From Streptomyces aculeolatus (GTDB taxonomy: Bacteria > Actinomycetota > Actinomycetes > Streptomycetales > Streptomycetaceae), in the NCBI RefSeq assembly GCF_020400605.1, contig NZ_JAINRD010000008.1, positions 1 through 64,000 on the forward strand: a stretch of DNA of 64,000 nt, written 5' to 3'. The position numbers and the translations under genes are program-made. Each line of letters starts with the position of its first letter. Position 1 is the stretch's first letter. This document shows, in pieces, positions 27,318 through 35,578 of the stretch. The notes below the pieces were generated by a model. That model ran no database searches. It was not told the origin of the DNA and saw only the letters and a program-made list of their open reading frames with translations.

Positions 27318-28390
27318 GGGGTGCTCCTGGCGGTGTCCTGGCTGCTGGGGTCCCTCGGGCTGCGCTGCTCGGTGCTGGTGCCGCCGGTTCTCGGGGCGTT
27401 CCGGCGTTCTTCCGCCGGGGTACGCGCCGTCGTCTCGGCCAGCAGGCCCGCCACGGCCGCGATCGCGCGCACGGTCGGCACCGGGACGCCGGTCAGGCCG
27501 GCCAGTTCGACCACGGCGGCGAGCAGCACGTCGAGTTCGAGCGGCTTGCCGCGCTCCAGGTCCTGGAGCGTGGAGGTCTTGTGGTCGCCGACGCGCGCGG
27601 CGCCGTCGAGCCGCCGCTCGATGGAGATCCCGGGCCGGCTGCCGAGCCGGGCGGCGACCTCCAGGGTCTCCCGCATCATGGCCGTGACCAGCTCGCGGGT
27701 GCCGGTGTGCCCGGCGATCTCGCCCATGGTGGCGCGGGTGAGCGCGCTGATCGGGTTGAACGAGATGTTGCCGAGCAGCTTGATCCAGATGTCGTTGCGC
27801 AGGTCGGTCTCGACCGGGCACTTGAGCCCGCCGGCCACCATGGCGTCGCTGAAGTCGAGGCAGCGCGCGCTGACGGTGCCGCCGGGTTCGCCGATGGAGA
27901 AGCGGGTGCCCTCCAGGTGGCGTACGACGCCGGGGGCGGCCAGTTCGGTGGCGGCGTAGACGACGCAGCCGATGGCGCGCTCGGGCGGCAGCGTGCGGGT
28001 GACGGCGCCGCCCGGGTCGACGCTTTCGATGCGCTGTCCCGCGTACGGTCCCGGCAGGCCGTGGAAGTACCACCAGGGGATGCCGTTCTGGGCCGCGACG
28101 ACCGCGGTCCCGTCGTGCAGCAGCGGGTGGACGAGCGGGCCGCTGGTGGCGTACGAGTTCGCCTTCAGCCCGAGGAAGACGTAGTCGACGGGGCCCACGG
28201 CCGCCGGGTCGTCCGTCGCCTTCGGGCGGGCGGTGAAGTCGCCGCGCGGGCTCAGCACGCTGACGCCTGCGCGGCGCATGGCGGCCAGATGGGGTCCGCG
28301 GGCGATGAGATGGACGTCGGCGCCGGCGCGGTGGAGCGCGGCTCCGACATAGGCGCCGATCGCTCCGGCGCCGACAACTGCGACTTTCAC
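27314..28390 (-). CDS. Ketopantoate-reductase (PanE/ApbA)-family oxidoreductase
   Basis: 358 residues, GTG start. N-terminal NADP site VVGAGAIGAYVGAAL and the C-terminal ApbA domain KLLGNISFNPISALTRATM are intact; the Lys in LKANSY and the Asn in AQNGI occupy usual active-site places. True PanE makes pantoate, but many paralogues reduce other 2-keto acids. Here it is the first gene of the formate dehydrogenase operon, so a 2-oxo acid such as glyoxylate-related metabolites may be the substrate; that is inference. The last 40 residues are Ser/Thr/Arg-rich and non-conserved. Confidence 0.8.
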   Translation of the reverse strand: MKVAVVGAGAIGAYVGAALHRAGADVHLIARGPHLAAMRRAGVSVLSPRGDFTARPKATDDPAAVGPVDYVFLGLKANSYATSGPLVHPLLHDGTAVVAAQNGIPWWYFHGLPGPYAGQRIESVDPGGAVTRTLPPERAIGCVVYAATELAAPGVVRHLEGTRFSIGEPGGTVSARCLDFSDAMVAGGLKCPVETDLRNDIWIKLLGNISFNPISALTRATMGEIAGHTGTRELVTAMMRETLEVAARLGSRPGISIERRLDGAARVGDHKTSTLQDLERGKPLELDVLLAAVVELAGLTGVPVPTVRAIAAVAGLLAETTARTPAEERRNAPRTGGTSTEQRSPRDPSSQDTARSTP

Positions 28391-28448
28391 TGGCGGGCTC
28401 CCTTGCGTGCGATGCGATCGCGGGGGCTCTTTCCTAGTCGACAGAATA

Positions 28449-28459
28449 TTGTCTACAGT
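28449..28459. promoter_or_regulatory. GntR operator candidate, site A (fdh operon / moeA)
   Basis: TTGTCTACAGT in the 150-bp divergent gap between the PanE-like gene (start 28390) and moeA (start 28541). The reverse complement recurs exactly before gntR at 29862, and related sites occur before the ThDP-enzyme gene. An imperfect dyad GTCGACA/TGTCTAC (28437-28443 and 28450-28456) overlaps it. Confidence 0.5.
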
Positions 28460-28540
28460 ATGCTTTTCACGGAGGTCAAGGGTCGTGCACCCCTTCTACG
28501 GCGGCCCGTTGGGCCGCACCGCAACCGCGGGAGGCCGCTG

Positions 28541-29791
28541 ATGACGACGCTCGGAACCACTCCCCCGCCCCGTACCGCGCCCGCCGCCGCGCTGAGCTGG
28601 CCCGAGGCGCGCGCCGCCGCAGCGGCCGCGGCCGGCCCGCTCGCCGTCCGCGACATCCCGCTGCGCCGGGCCCACGGGCGGGCGCTCGCCCGGCCGTTGA
28701 CGGCCCGCGCGCCGCTGCCGGCGTTCGACACCGCCGCGATGGACGGCTACGCGGTGGCGGGACCGGGGCCCTGGACCGTCGCCGGGCGGGTACTGGCCGG
28801 GCAGGAGCCGCCCGTGGCGCGGCTCGCGGACGGGCGGGCGCTGGAGGTCGCCACCGGCGCCCGGGTGCCCGCCGGCACCGGGGCGGTGCTGCCGTACGAG
28901 GACGCCCTGCGCACCGGCGCCTCGGTGGCCGGCGCCGTGCGGCCCGGCCGGCACGTCCGGCGGCGCGGCGAGGAGTGCCCGGCCGGCGCCGAGGTGCTGC
29001 CGCCCGGCGCCGTGCTGACCCCGGCGGCGCTGGGGCTCGCCGCGAGCCTCGGGTACGACCGCGTCGCCGTGCACCGCCGCCCCCGGGTCGCGCTCCTGGT
29101 GACCGGCGACGAACTGGTGCGCCGCGGCACCCCGCCGCCCGGCCGGGTCCGCGACGCGGTCGGCCCGCTGCTGCCCGGTGTCGTCGCCTCGGCCGGCGGC
29201 GCGGCGCAGCCCGTGACGTACCTGCCCGACGGCCGCCCCCCGCTGGCCGCCGCGCTGACCCGGGCGGCGGCCGGGGCCGACGCCGTCGCGGTGTGCGGCG
29301 CCTCGTCCCGCGGGCCGGCCGACCATCTGCGCCCGGCACTGGCGGACTTGGGCGCCGAGGTGCTCGTCGACGGGGTGGCCTGCCGGCCCGGGCATCCGCA
29401 GCTGCTTGCCCGGCTGCCCGGCGGCGGGCCGCCGGTCGTCGGCCTGCCGGGCAACCCGTACGCCGCGTTCGCCGCCTGCCTGACGCTGCTCGTACCGCTC
29501 CTGGAACGGCTGGCGGGCCGCACACCCCCGCCGCCCTGGCGCGCCCGGCTGGCCCCGGCTCCGGACGCCGCCCGCGCCGCCCGCCGCGCCCGGGCCCGGC
29601 ACCCGCGCGACACCCGGCTCGTCCCGGTGGCGCTCGACGGCACCCGCGCCGTCCCCGTCGGCCACGACCGCCCCGGGCTGCTCTGGGGCGCCGCGGCGGC
29701 GGACGCCGTGGCGGTGCTGCCGCCGGGCGGCGCACCGGAGTCGGCAGCGGACGTGGACGTGGAGGTGGAGTTGCTCCGGCTGCCCCGCTGA
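28541..29791 (+). CDS. moeA: MoeA, molybdopterin molybdenumtransferase
   Basis: 416 residues from ATG 28541, with GGGAGG at 28529-28534. Conserved features: LPAFDTAAMDGYAV, RVLAGQ, GARVPAGTGAVLPYED, VTGDELV, and GLPGNPYAAFAAC. MoeA inserts molybdate into adenylated molybdopterin. The usual GGxSxG stretch is changed to CGASSRGPADH. Placed divergently from the formate dehydrogenase operon, it is probably a dedicated copy supplying cofactor to that enzyme. Confidence 0.9.
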   Translation: MTTLGTTPPPRTAPAAALSWPEARAAAAAAAGPLAVRDIPLRRAHGRALARPLTARAPLPAFDTAAMDGYAVAGPGPWTVAGRVLAGQEPPVARLADGRALEVATGARVPAGTGAVLPYEDALRTGASVAGAVRPGRHVRRRGEECPAGAEVLPPGAVLTPAALGLAASLGYDRVAVHRRPRVALLVTGDELVRRGTPPPGRVRDAVGPLLPGVVASAGGAAQPVTYLPDGRPPLAAALTRAAAGADAVAVCGASSRGPADHLRPALADLGAEVLVDGVACRPGHPQLLARLPGGGPPVVGLPGNPYAAFAACLTLLVPLLERLAGRTPPPPWRARLAPAPDAARAARRARARHPRDTRLVPVALDGTRAVPVGHDRPGLLWGAAAADAVAVLPPGGAPESAADVDVEVELLRLPR

Positions 29792-29806
29792 CCCCGCGCG
29801 ACAAAT

Positions 29807-29849
29807 GGTGTGAACTTCCTCACCACGGGGGCCACTCATCGTTCACACC
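29807..29849. repeat. 9-bp inverted repeat in the moeA-gntR gap
   Basis: GGTGTGAAC (29807-29815) and GTTCACACC (29841-29849) are perfect inverted copies 25 bp apart, just after the moeA stop and before the gntR control region. They could form a long-loop hairpin ending moeA transcripts or a two-site operator. Confidence 0.4.
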
Positions 29850-29861
29850 CGCTCTCGGTAG

Positions 29862-29872
29862 ACTGTAGACAA
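29862..29872. promoter_or_regulatory. GntR operator candidate, site B (gntR promoter)
   Basis: ACTGTAGACAA, the exact reverse complement of site A, 46 bp before the gntR ATG. It is part of a tandem GTAGAC repeat (29858-29863 and 29865-29870). It would allow autoregulation. Confidence 0.5.
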
Positions 29873-29918
29873 AAGCCAATTCACCTGTCGCCGGGGGCGG
29901 CAGAGGGTGGGGAGATCG

Positions 29919-30608
29919 ATGCTGTCCCAGGGACTGCCCCAGGGGGCGATGCCGCGGCTGGAGCGGCCCGGCCCGCTGCGCGAGCGGGTCTACGAGGCCC
30001 TCCTAGAGCTGATCATCACGCGCACCCTCCCGCCGGGACAGCACCTGGTCGAGACCGAGCTGGCCGGCCACCTCGGCGTCTCCCGCCAGCCCGTGCGCGA
30101 GGCGCTCCAGCGGCTCAACACCGAGGGCTGGGTCGATCTGCGCCCCGCCCAGGGCGCGTTCGTGCACGAGCCGACCGACGCCGAGGCCGACCAGCTCCTC
30201 GTCGTCCGCGCGCTGCTGGAGACCGAGGCCGCCAGGCTCGCCGCCGCCAACGCCTCCGGGCAGGGCATCGCCCGGCTGGAGGAGCTGTGCGCGACCGGCG
30301 AGCGCGCCGTCGAGGCGGACGACCTGGAGGCCGTCGTCGCCGCGAACCTCGCCTTCCACGCGTACGTCATGGAGCTGGCCGGGAACGCCGTGCTGGCCGA
30401 GCTGGCCGCCCAGGTCGAGCGCCGCGTCCGCTGGTACTACACACCGGTGGCCCGGCAGCGCGGCGCCCAGTCCTGGATCGAGCACCGCGAGCTGATCGCC
30501 GCCGTGCACGACCGCGACGAGGCCCGCGCGCAGGAGGTCATGCGCGCCCACACCGAGCACACCCGACGCTCGTACCACCAGCGCCAGCACGAGGACCGGA
30601 CCGGCTGA
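29919..30608 (+). CDS. GntR-family regulator with FCD ligand domain
   Basis: 229 residues from ATG 29919, preceded by GGTGGGGAG; GTG 29907 would add four residues. N-terminal winged helix: LRERVYEALLELIITRTLPPGQ, then VETELAGHLGVSRQPVREALQRL. The FadR C-terminal-like (FCD) domain follows from about residue 85, with metal-binding-type residues in FHAYVMELAGN and HRELIAAVHDRD. FCD regulators respond to small carboxylates or acyl-CoA. It sits in the middle of the oxalate/formate island and shares candidate operators with both arms, so it probably controls the island. Confidence 0.88.
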   Translation: MLSQGLPQGAMPRLERPGPLRERVYEALLELIITRTLPPGQHLVETELAGHLGVSRQPVREALQRLNTEGWVDLRPAQGAFVHEPTDAEADQLLVVRALLETEAARLAAANASGQGIARLEELCATGERAVEADDLEAVVAANLAFHAYVMELAGNAVLAELAAQVERRVRWYYTPVARQRGAQSWIEHRELIAAVHDRDEARAQEVMRAHTEHTRRSYHQRQHEDRTG

Positions 30609-30641
30609 GGCCCCGGCCGGGTAGCGGTCGGCCGGGGCCTC
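30607..30641. terminator. Bidirectional terminator hairpin, gntR/transporter
   Basis: GAGGCCCCGGCCG (30607-30619) pairs perfectly with CGGCCGGGGCCTC (30629-30641), 13 bp with a 9-base loop, starting at the gntR stop. Confidence 0.65.
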
Positions 30642-30660
30642 GTCCGTGCGCCTCGTTCGT

Positions 30661-30742
30661 GCGGGTCCCGCTCCTTGCGGGTTCCGCTCCCGCCGGAGCG
30701 GAACCCGGGCGGCGGAACCGCCGGGTCGGGACCGGGACCCGC
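30661..30742. terminator. Nested hairpin before the OFA transporter stop
   Basis: Inner stem CGGGTTCCGCTCC (30678-30690) / GGAGCGGAACCCG (30695-30707), 13 bp perfect with loop CGCC. An outer stem GCGGGTCCC (30661-30669) / GGGACCCGC (30734-30742) encloses it and reaches the transporter stop codon. It probably ends the minus-strand oxalate operon. Confidence 0.6.
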
Positions 30743-32127
30743 TAGTCCGTCTCTCTGCTGATCGGCCGCGGGTTGGGCTTGATGTCCTTCAGCCGCGGCC
30801 GGCCCGGCGGGGTGAGGAACAGCGCCATGAAGCCGGCGAAGAGGGAGATGGAGCCCGCCAGCAGGAAGGCGCCGGAGTGCCCCCACGCGCCGACGACCAC
30901 GGAGCCCATGCCCGCGCCCAGACCGGAGACGAGCTTGGCGCTGTAGACCATGCCGTAGTTGGAGGCGTTGTTGTTCTCGCCGAAGTAGTCCGCGGTCAGC
31001 GCCGCGAACATCGGGAAGATCGCGCCGCCGCCGAAGCCGGAGATCGACGAGAAGATCAGGAACAGCGGCAGGTTCTTCATGTCGGCCGACCACAGGATGC
31101 CGTACTGGGACAGGCCGAGCACGATGCACACCACGATCAGGCAGCGCTTGCGGCCGTAGAGGTCGGACAGCCAGCCGATGACGCCCCGGCCGGTGCCGTT
31201 GACCACCGCTTTGAGCGACATCGCGGTCGCCACGACGCCGCCGGCGAAGCCGGCATCCTCCCCGATGTCCACCTGGAAGGCGATGCCGAAGATGTTCACG
31301 CCCGACGTGCACGCCAGGCAGAACCACATCAGCGTCACGCGGCCCGTCGCCCACGCCTCCCGAGGGGTGTACTGCTTGACCGCGGGCGGGTTCATCTTCA
31401 GCGAGCGGGCCGCCCGCGGGTCCTTCGGCGGGTTGAGCGGGTCGATGTCGGCGGGCCACCAGTTCTTCGGCGGGTCCTTGAAGAAGAACCCCGCCGTACC
31501 GACCATCAGCGCGAGGAGGAGCCCGACCGAGACCAGCACCCAGCGGAAGTTGGTCAGGTCCATGTAGCCGGTGAAGAGGAACACGAACGGCACCGAGCCG
31601 TAGGCGAAGCCGCCGTTGACGAAGCCGGTCTTGCCGCCCTTACGCTCCGGGTACCACTTGCCGACCATGTTGACGCAGGTCGCGTAGACCATGCCGGCGC
31701 CCATGCCGCTGAACATGCTGAAGCCGATGTACGCGACGACCACGTGCGGCGCGTACGCCAGTGACAGGTAGCCCAGCAGCGTGCCGGTCGCGCCCAGCAT
31801 CATCGCGAAGCGGGCCGGCAGCCGGCCGGTCTCGCGCAGCTTCCCGGCCGGGAACGCGACCGCGGCCTGGAAGAACACCCAGACGGTCATCATCCAGAAG
31901 ATGTGCCCGCTGGCCCAGTTGTGCGCGGTGTGGAGCGTGTCCTCGGCGGAGGCGAACGCGTACTCCGCCGAGCTGATGCCCATCATGCCCACCCACGGAA
32001 GGATCACCATCCACTTCCGCTTGCGGCCCATGATGTCGACGTCGGACTCGCCTATCCGATAGGTCCTGCCGTTTCTGTCGGTCACCTCCCGGTAGGGGAG
32101 GACCGACCGGTCTTCGGTTGTCGTCAT
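30742..32127 (-). CDS. OFA-family MFS transporter (OxlT-like oxalate/formate antiporter)
   Basis: 461 residues from ATG 32127, with AAGGGG upstream; a GTG nine bases earlier has no room for a site. It has about 12 membrane segments with the OFA-type central stretch GMGAGMVYATCVNMVGKWYP and the repeat ISGFGGGAIFPMFAALTADYF. The family includes OxlT, which exchanges oxalate for formate. It lies in a row with the CoA-transferase and ThDP enzyme, which supports oxalate import. As formate can be oxidised inside this cell, a pure antiport cycle is not required. Confidence 0.85.
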   Translation of the reverse strand: MTTTEDRSVLPYREVTDRNGRTYRIGESDVDIMGRKRKWMVILPWVGMMGISSAEYAFASAEDTLHTAHNWASGHIFWMMTVWVFFQAAVAFPAGKLRETGRLPARFAMMLGATGTLLGYLSLAYAPHVVVAYIGFSMFSGMGAGMVYATCVNMVGKWYPERKGGKTGFVNGGFAYGSVPFVFLFTGYMDLTNFRWVLVSVGLLLALMVGTAGFFFKDPPKNWWPADIDPLNPPKDPRAARSLKMNPPAVKQYTPREAWATGRVTLMWFCLACTSGVNIFGIAFQVDIGEDAGFAGGVVATAMSLKAVVNGTGRGVIGWLSDLYGRKRCLIVVCIVLGLSQYGILWSADMKNLPLFLIFSSISGFGGGAIFPMFAALTADYFGENNNASNYGMVYSAKLVSGLGAGMGSVVVGAWGHSGAFLLAGSISLFAGFMALFLTPPGRPRLKDIKPNPRPISRETD

Positions 32128-32197
32128 GGGTTGCACCCCTTGTATCGAGATTCCGGTCAGCGCCCCCTGTCCTGATCTCTGCGGTGGTGCGGGTGGG

Positions 32198-34336
32198 TCA
32201 GGCGAGCAGCCCCGCCGCTCTCGCCCAGCGGTACTTCGCGCCCAGTACCGCGACCGGCTTCTCGGTCGTGTACGGGTACGCGACGACCCCGCGCTCGAAG
32301 AGGTACGCGCTCGCCTCCTCGACCTCCGTGTCGCCCGCGAGGGACGCCACGACAGGCTTGACGTTGCCCCTGGCCCGCTCCTCGGCCACCACGCGGGCGG
32401 CGAGTTCGGCGAAGACCATGGGCGGGGTGACGATCGTGTGCCAGTAGCCGAGGACCAGCGCGTGGATGCGCGGGTCCGTCAGGCCCAGCCGGATCGTCGC
32501 CTCGTACGTGGCCGGCGGCTCGCCGCCGGTGATGTCGATGGGGTTGCCCGCCGCGCCGAACGGCGGGATGAAGCGCATGAACGCCTCGTCCAGGTCGGCC
32601 GGGATCTCCATCAGCCGCAGCCCGTTGTCGACGACGGCGTCGGAGAGCAGCACCCCCGAGCCGCCCGCGCCGGTGATGACGACGATGTCGTCGCCCTGCG
32701 GGGTGGGCAGCACGGGCAGCGCGCGGGCGTACTCCAGCATGTCGTTCAGCCCCGGCGCACGGATCACGCCGGCCTGGCGGAGCACGTCGTCGTAGACCGC
32801 GTCGTCGCCCGCCAGCGCCCCGGTGTGGGAGCCCGCGGCCTTCGCGCCGGCGCTGGTGCGGCCGGCCTTGAGGACGACGACGGGCTTCTTCGGCACGGTG
32901 GCGCGGGCGGCCTCGACGAAGGCGCGGCCGTCCTTCAGGTCCTCCAGGTGCATCGCGATGCACGTGGTGTTGTCGTCCTCGCCGAAGTAGGTGAGCAGGT
33001 CGTCCTCGTCCACGTCGGACTTGTTGCCGAGGCCGACGATCGCGGAGACGCCGGTCCTCGTGGTCCTGGCGAAGCCGAGGATGGCCATGCCGATGCCGCC
33101 GGACTGGGAGGTCAGCGCCACGCCGCCCTTCACGTCGTACGGCGTGCAGAAGGTGGCGCAGAGGTCCTGCCAGGTGGAGTAGTAGCCGTAGATGTTGGGC
33201 CCGAGGACGCGGACGCCGTACTCGGCGGCGATGTCCGTGATCCGGCGCTGGAGTTCGTGCTCGCCGGTCTCGGCGAAGCCGGAGGGGATGAGCACGGCGT
33301 TGGGGACGCCCTTGCGGCCGACCTCCTCCAGGGCGGCCGGGACGTACGCCGCCGGGATGGCGAAGACGGCGACGTCGACCTCGCCCGGCACGTCGGCGAC
33401 GGACCGGTACGCCTTGCGGCCCAGGATGTCGTCGGCCTTCGGGTTGACGGGGTGGATGTCGCCGGGGAAGCCGCCGTCGACGAGGTTGCGCATCACCGAG
33501 TTGCCGATCTTGCCGGTCTCGTTGGAGGCCCCGATGACGGCCACCGAGCGCGGCTTCATCAGCCGGTTCATCGCCGTGAGGATCTCCTCGCGGCCGAACT
33601 TCGGGCGCGCTGCGGGCTCCCCCTCGCCGAGCAGGATCCGCACGTCGGCGGCGAGCGCGCCGTCGGGGGTGGCGATCACGGGGTTGAGGTCGACCTCGGC
33701 GATCTCGGGGAAGTCCGCGGCGAGTTCGGAGACCCGGCGGATCTGGTCGGCCACCGCCCGCCGGTCGACGCTGGGCTCGCCGCGCACCCCGCGCAGCACC
33801 TCGGCGGCGCGGATGGAGTCGAGCATGCCCGCGGCCTCGTCCGCGGTCACCGGCGCCAGCCGGAAGGTGACGTCCTTCAGCACCTCGACGAGCACCCCGC
33901 CGAGGCCGAACGCGACGACCTTGCCGAACGTGGGGTCGGTGACGGCCCCGACGATGACCTCGCGGCCCGCCGGCAGCTGCTGCTGGACCTGCACGCCGTC
34001 GATCCGGGCGGCCGGGTCGTACGCGCGGGCGTTGGCGACGATCCGCCGGAACGCCGCCCGCACCGCGGGGGCGCCGTCGAGGCCGACCTCCACTCCCCCG
34101 GCGTCGGTCTTGTGCACGATGTCCGGCGAGACGATCTTCAGCACGACCGGCCCGTCGAAGCCGGCGGCCAGCGCCACGGCCTCCTCCACGTCTCCGGCCA
34201 GCCCCTCGCCGGGCACGGCGATGCCGTACGCGTCCGCGACCCGCTTCGCCTCGGGGGCGGTGAGCGCGGTGCGGCCCTCGGCGCGCACCTCCGCGAGCAG
34301 CTCGCGGACCGCGGCGGTGTCCTTGGCACCGTCCAT
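32198..34336 (-). CDS. ADP-forming acyl-CoA synthetase (acetate-CoA ligase family)
   Basis: 712 residues, one-chain type with an unusual order: ATP-grasp/beta part first (1-240: VLKIVSPDIVHKTDAGGV, EVDLNPVI), then CoA-binding domain (from about 265: RSVAVIGASNETGKIGNSV) and ligase domains with the phosphohistidine motif GSHTGALAG near residue 545. It links acyl-CoA cleavage to ATP formation or the reverse. Between frc and the transporter it may activate oxalate or formate, or regenerate CoA donors for the CoA-transferase. The substrate is not readable from sequence. Confidence 0.85.
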   Translation of the reverse strand: MDGAKDTAAVRELLAEVRAEGRTALTAPEAKRVADAYGIAVPGEGLAGDVEEAVALAAGFDGPVVLKIVSPDIVHKTDAGGVEVGLDGAPAVRAAFRRIVANARAYDPAARIDGVQVQQQLPAGREVIVGAVTDPTFGKVVAFGLGGVLVEVLKDVTFRLAPVTADEAAGMLDSIRAAEVLRGVRGEPSVDRRAVADQIRRVSELAADFPEIAEVDLNPVIATPDGALAADVRILLGEGEPAARPKFGREEILTAMNRLMKPRSVAVIGASNETGKIGNSVMRNLVDGGFPGDIHPVNPKADDILGRKAYRSVADVPGEVDVAVFAIPAAYVPAALEEVGRKGVPNAVLIPSGFAETGEHELQRRITDIAAEYGVRVLGPNIYGYYSTWQDLCATFCTPYDVKGGVALTSQSGGIGMAILGFARTTRTGVSAIVGLGNKSDVDEDDLLTYFGEDDNTTCIAMHLEDLKDGRAFVEAARATVPKKPVVVLKAGRTSAGAKAAGSHTGALAGDDAVYDDVLRQAGVIRAPGLNDMLEYARALPVLPTPQGDDIVVITGAGGSGVLLSDAVVDNGLRLMEIPADLDEAFMRFIPPFGAAGNPIDITGGEPPATYEATIRLGLTDPRIHALVLGYWHTIVTPPMVFAELAARVVAEERARGNVKPVVASLAGDTEVEEASAYLFERGVVAYPYTTEKPVAVLGAKYRWARAAGLLA

Positions 34337-34339
34337 CTC

Positions 34340-35569
34340 TCAGATCACTCCGTCCGTCTTCAGGCCGGCCATGTCCTCGGCGGTCAGGCCCAGTTCGCTG
34401 CCGTAGATGTCGTGGTTGTGCTCGCCGAGGAGCGGGGAGCGGCGGATGGCCGCGGGTGAGTCGGAGAGCCGCAGCGGGCTGCCGACGGTGACGTACGTGC
34501 CGCGCTCGGGGTGCTCGACCTCGACGACGATCCCGTTGTCGCGGAGGCTGGCGTCCTCGATGATCTCCTTGGTGGAGAGGATGGGGCCGCACGGGATGTT
34601 GTGCGCGTTGAGCTTCTCCAGCACCTCCCACTTGGGCAGGGTGCTCGACCACTCCTCGATGAGCTGGAACATCTTGCCGAGCTTGGGCAGCCGCGCCTCC
34701 GGCGTGGCCCACTCGGGGTCACCGGCCAGCTCGGGGCGGCCGATCAGCTCGGTGAGCGGCTGCCAGCCGACGGGCTGGACGATGACGTACACGTAGTCGT
34801 TGGGACCGCCGGGCGCGCAGCGTACGGCCCAGCCCGGCTGGCCGCCGCCGGAGGCGTTGCCGGAGCGTGGGACCTCGTCGCCGAAGTCCTCGTTGGGGTA
34901 CTCGGCGAGCGGGCCGTGCGCGAGGCGCTGCTGGTCGCGGAGCTTGACCCGGCAGAGGTTGAGCACGGCGTGCTGCATGGCGACGTTGACGCGCTGGCCG
35001 CGGCCGGTGCGGGTGCGCTGGTAGAGCGCGGCGAGGATGCCGGCGACGGTGTGCACGCCGGTGCCGGAGTCGCCGATCTGCGCGCCGGTGGCCAGCGGCG
35101 GGCCCTCCTCGAAGCCGGTGGTGGCCATGGAGCCGCCCATGGCCTGCGCGACGACCTCGTACGCCTTGAAGGCCGTGTACGGGCCGTCGCCGAAGCCCTT
35201 GATGGAGGCGTAGACGAGGCGCGGGTTGATCTCCTGGATCCGCTCCCAGGTGAAGCCCATGCGGTCGACGGCGCCGGGGCCGAAGTTCTCCACCAGGACG
35301 TCGCTGCGGCGCAGCAGCTCGGTCAGCAGCTCCTTGCCGCGCGGGGTCTTGGTGTTGAGGGTGATGCTGCGCTTGTTGCCGTTGAGCATCGTGAAGTAGA
35401 GGCTGTCGACGTCCGGGAGGTCGCGCAGCTGCCTGCGGGTGATGTCGCCCGCGGGCGCCTCCAGCTTGATCACGTCGGCGCCGAGCCAGGCGAGCAGCTG
35501 GGTGGCGGAGGGCCCGGACTGGACGTGGGTCATGTCGAGGACGCGGACGCCCTGGAGGGCCTTCGTCAT
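34340..35569 (-). CDS. frc: Formyl-CoA:oxalate CoA-transferase (class III)
   Basis: 409 residues. Class III CoA-transferase marks: LQGVRVLDMTHVQSGPSATQ, LGADVIKLEAP, GDITRRQLRD and the catalytic Asp 167 in GAQIGDSGTG (Asp 169 in the Oxalobacter enzyme, from memory). It moves CoA from formyl-CoA to oxalate, producing oxalyl-CoA and formate. It is sandwiched between the ThDP enzyme (9 bp upstream) and the acyl-CoA synthetase (3 bp downstream). Other substrates are possible for the family; context favours oxalate. Confidence 0.85.
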   Translation of the reverse strand: MTKALQGVRVLDMTHVQSGPSATQLLAWLGADVIKLEAPAGDITRRQLRDLPDVDSLYFTMLNGNKRSITLNTKTPRGKELLTELLRRSDVLVENFGPGAVDRMGFTWERIQEINPRLVYASIKGFGDGPYTAFKAYEVVAQAMGGSMATTGFEEGPPLATGAQIGDSGTGVHTVAGILAALYQRTRTGRGQRVNVAMQHAVLNLCRVKLRDQQRLAHGPLAEYPNEDFGDEVPRSGNASGGGQPGWAVRCAPGGPNDYVYVIVQPVGWQPLTELIGRPELAGDPEWATPEARLPKLGKMFQLIEEWSSTLPKWEVLEKLNAHNIPCGPILSTKEIIEDASLRDNGIVVEVEHPERGTYVTVGSPLRLSDSPAAIRRSPLLGEHNHDIYGSELGLTAEDMAGLKTDGVI

Positions 35570-35578
35570 GGGGTCACC

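Noticed and set aside
32137..32197. GntR site before the OFA transporter
   Set aside because: Only CTTGTATCGAGA resembles the motif; the TACAGT half is missing, and the gene probably reads from the upstream operon promoter.
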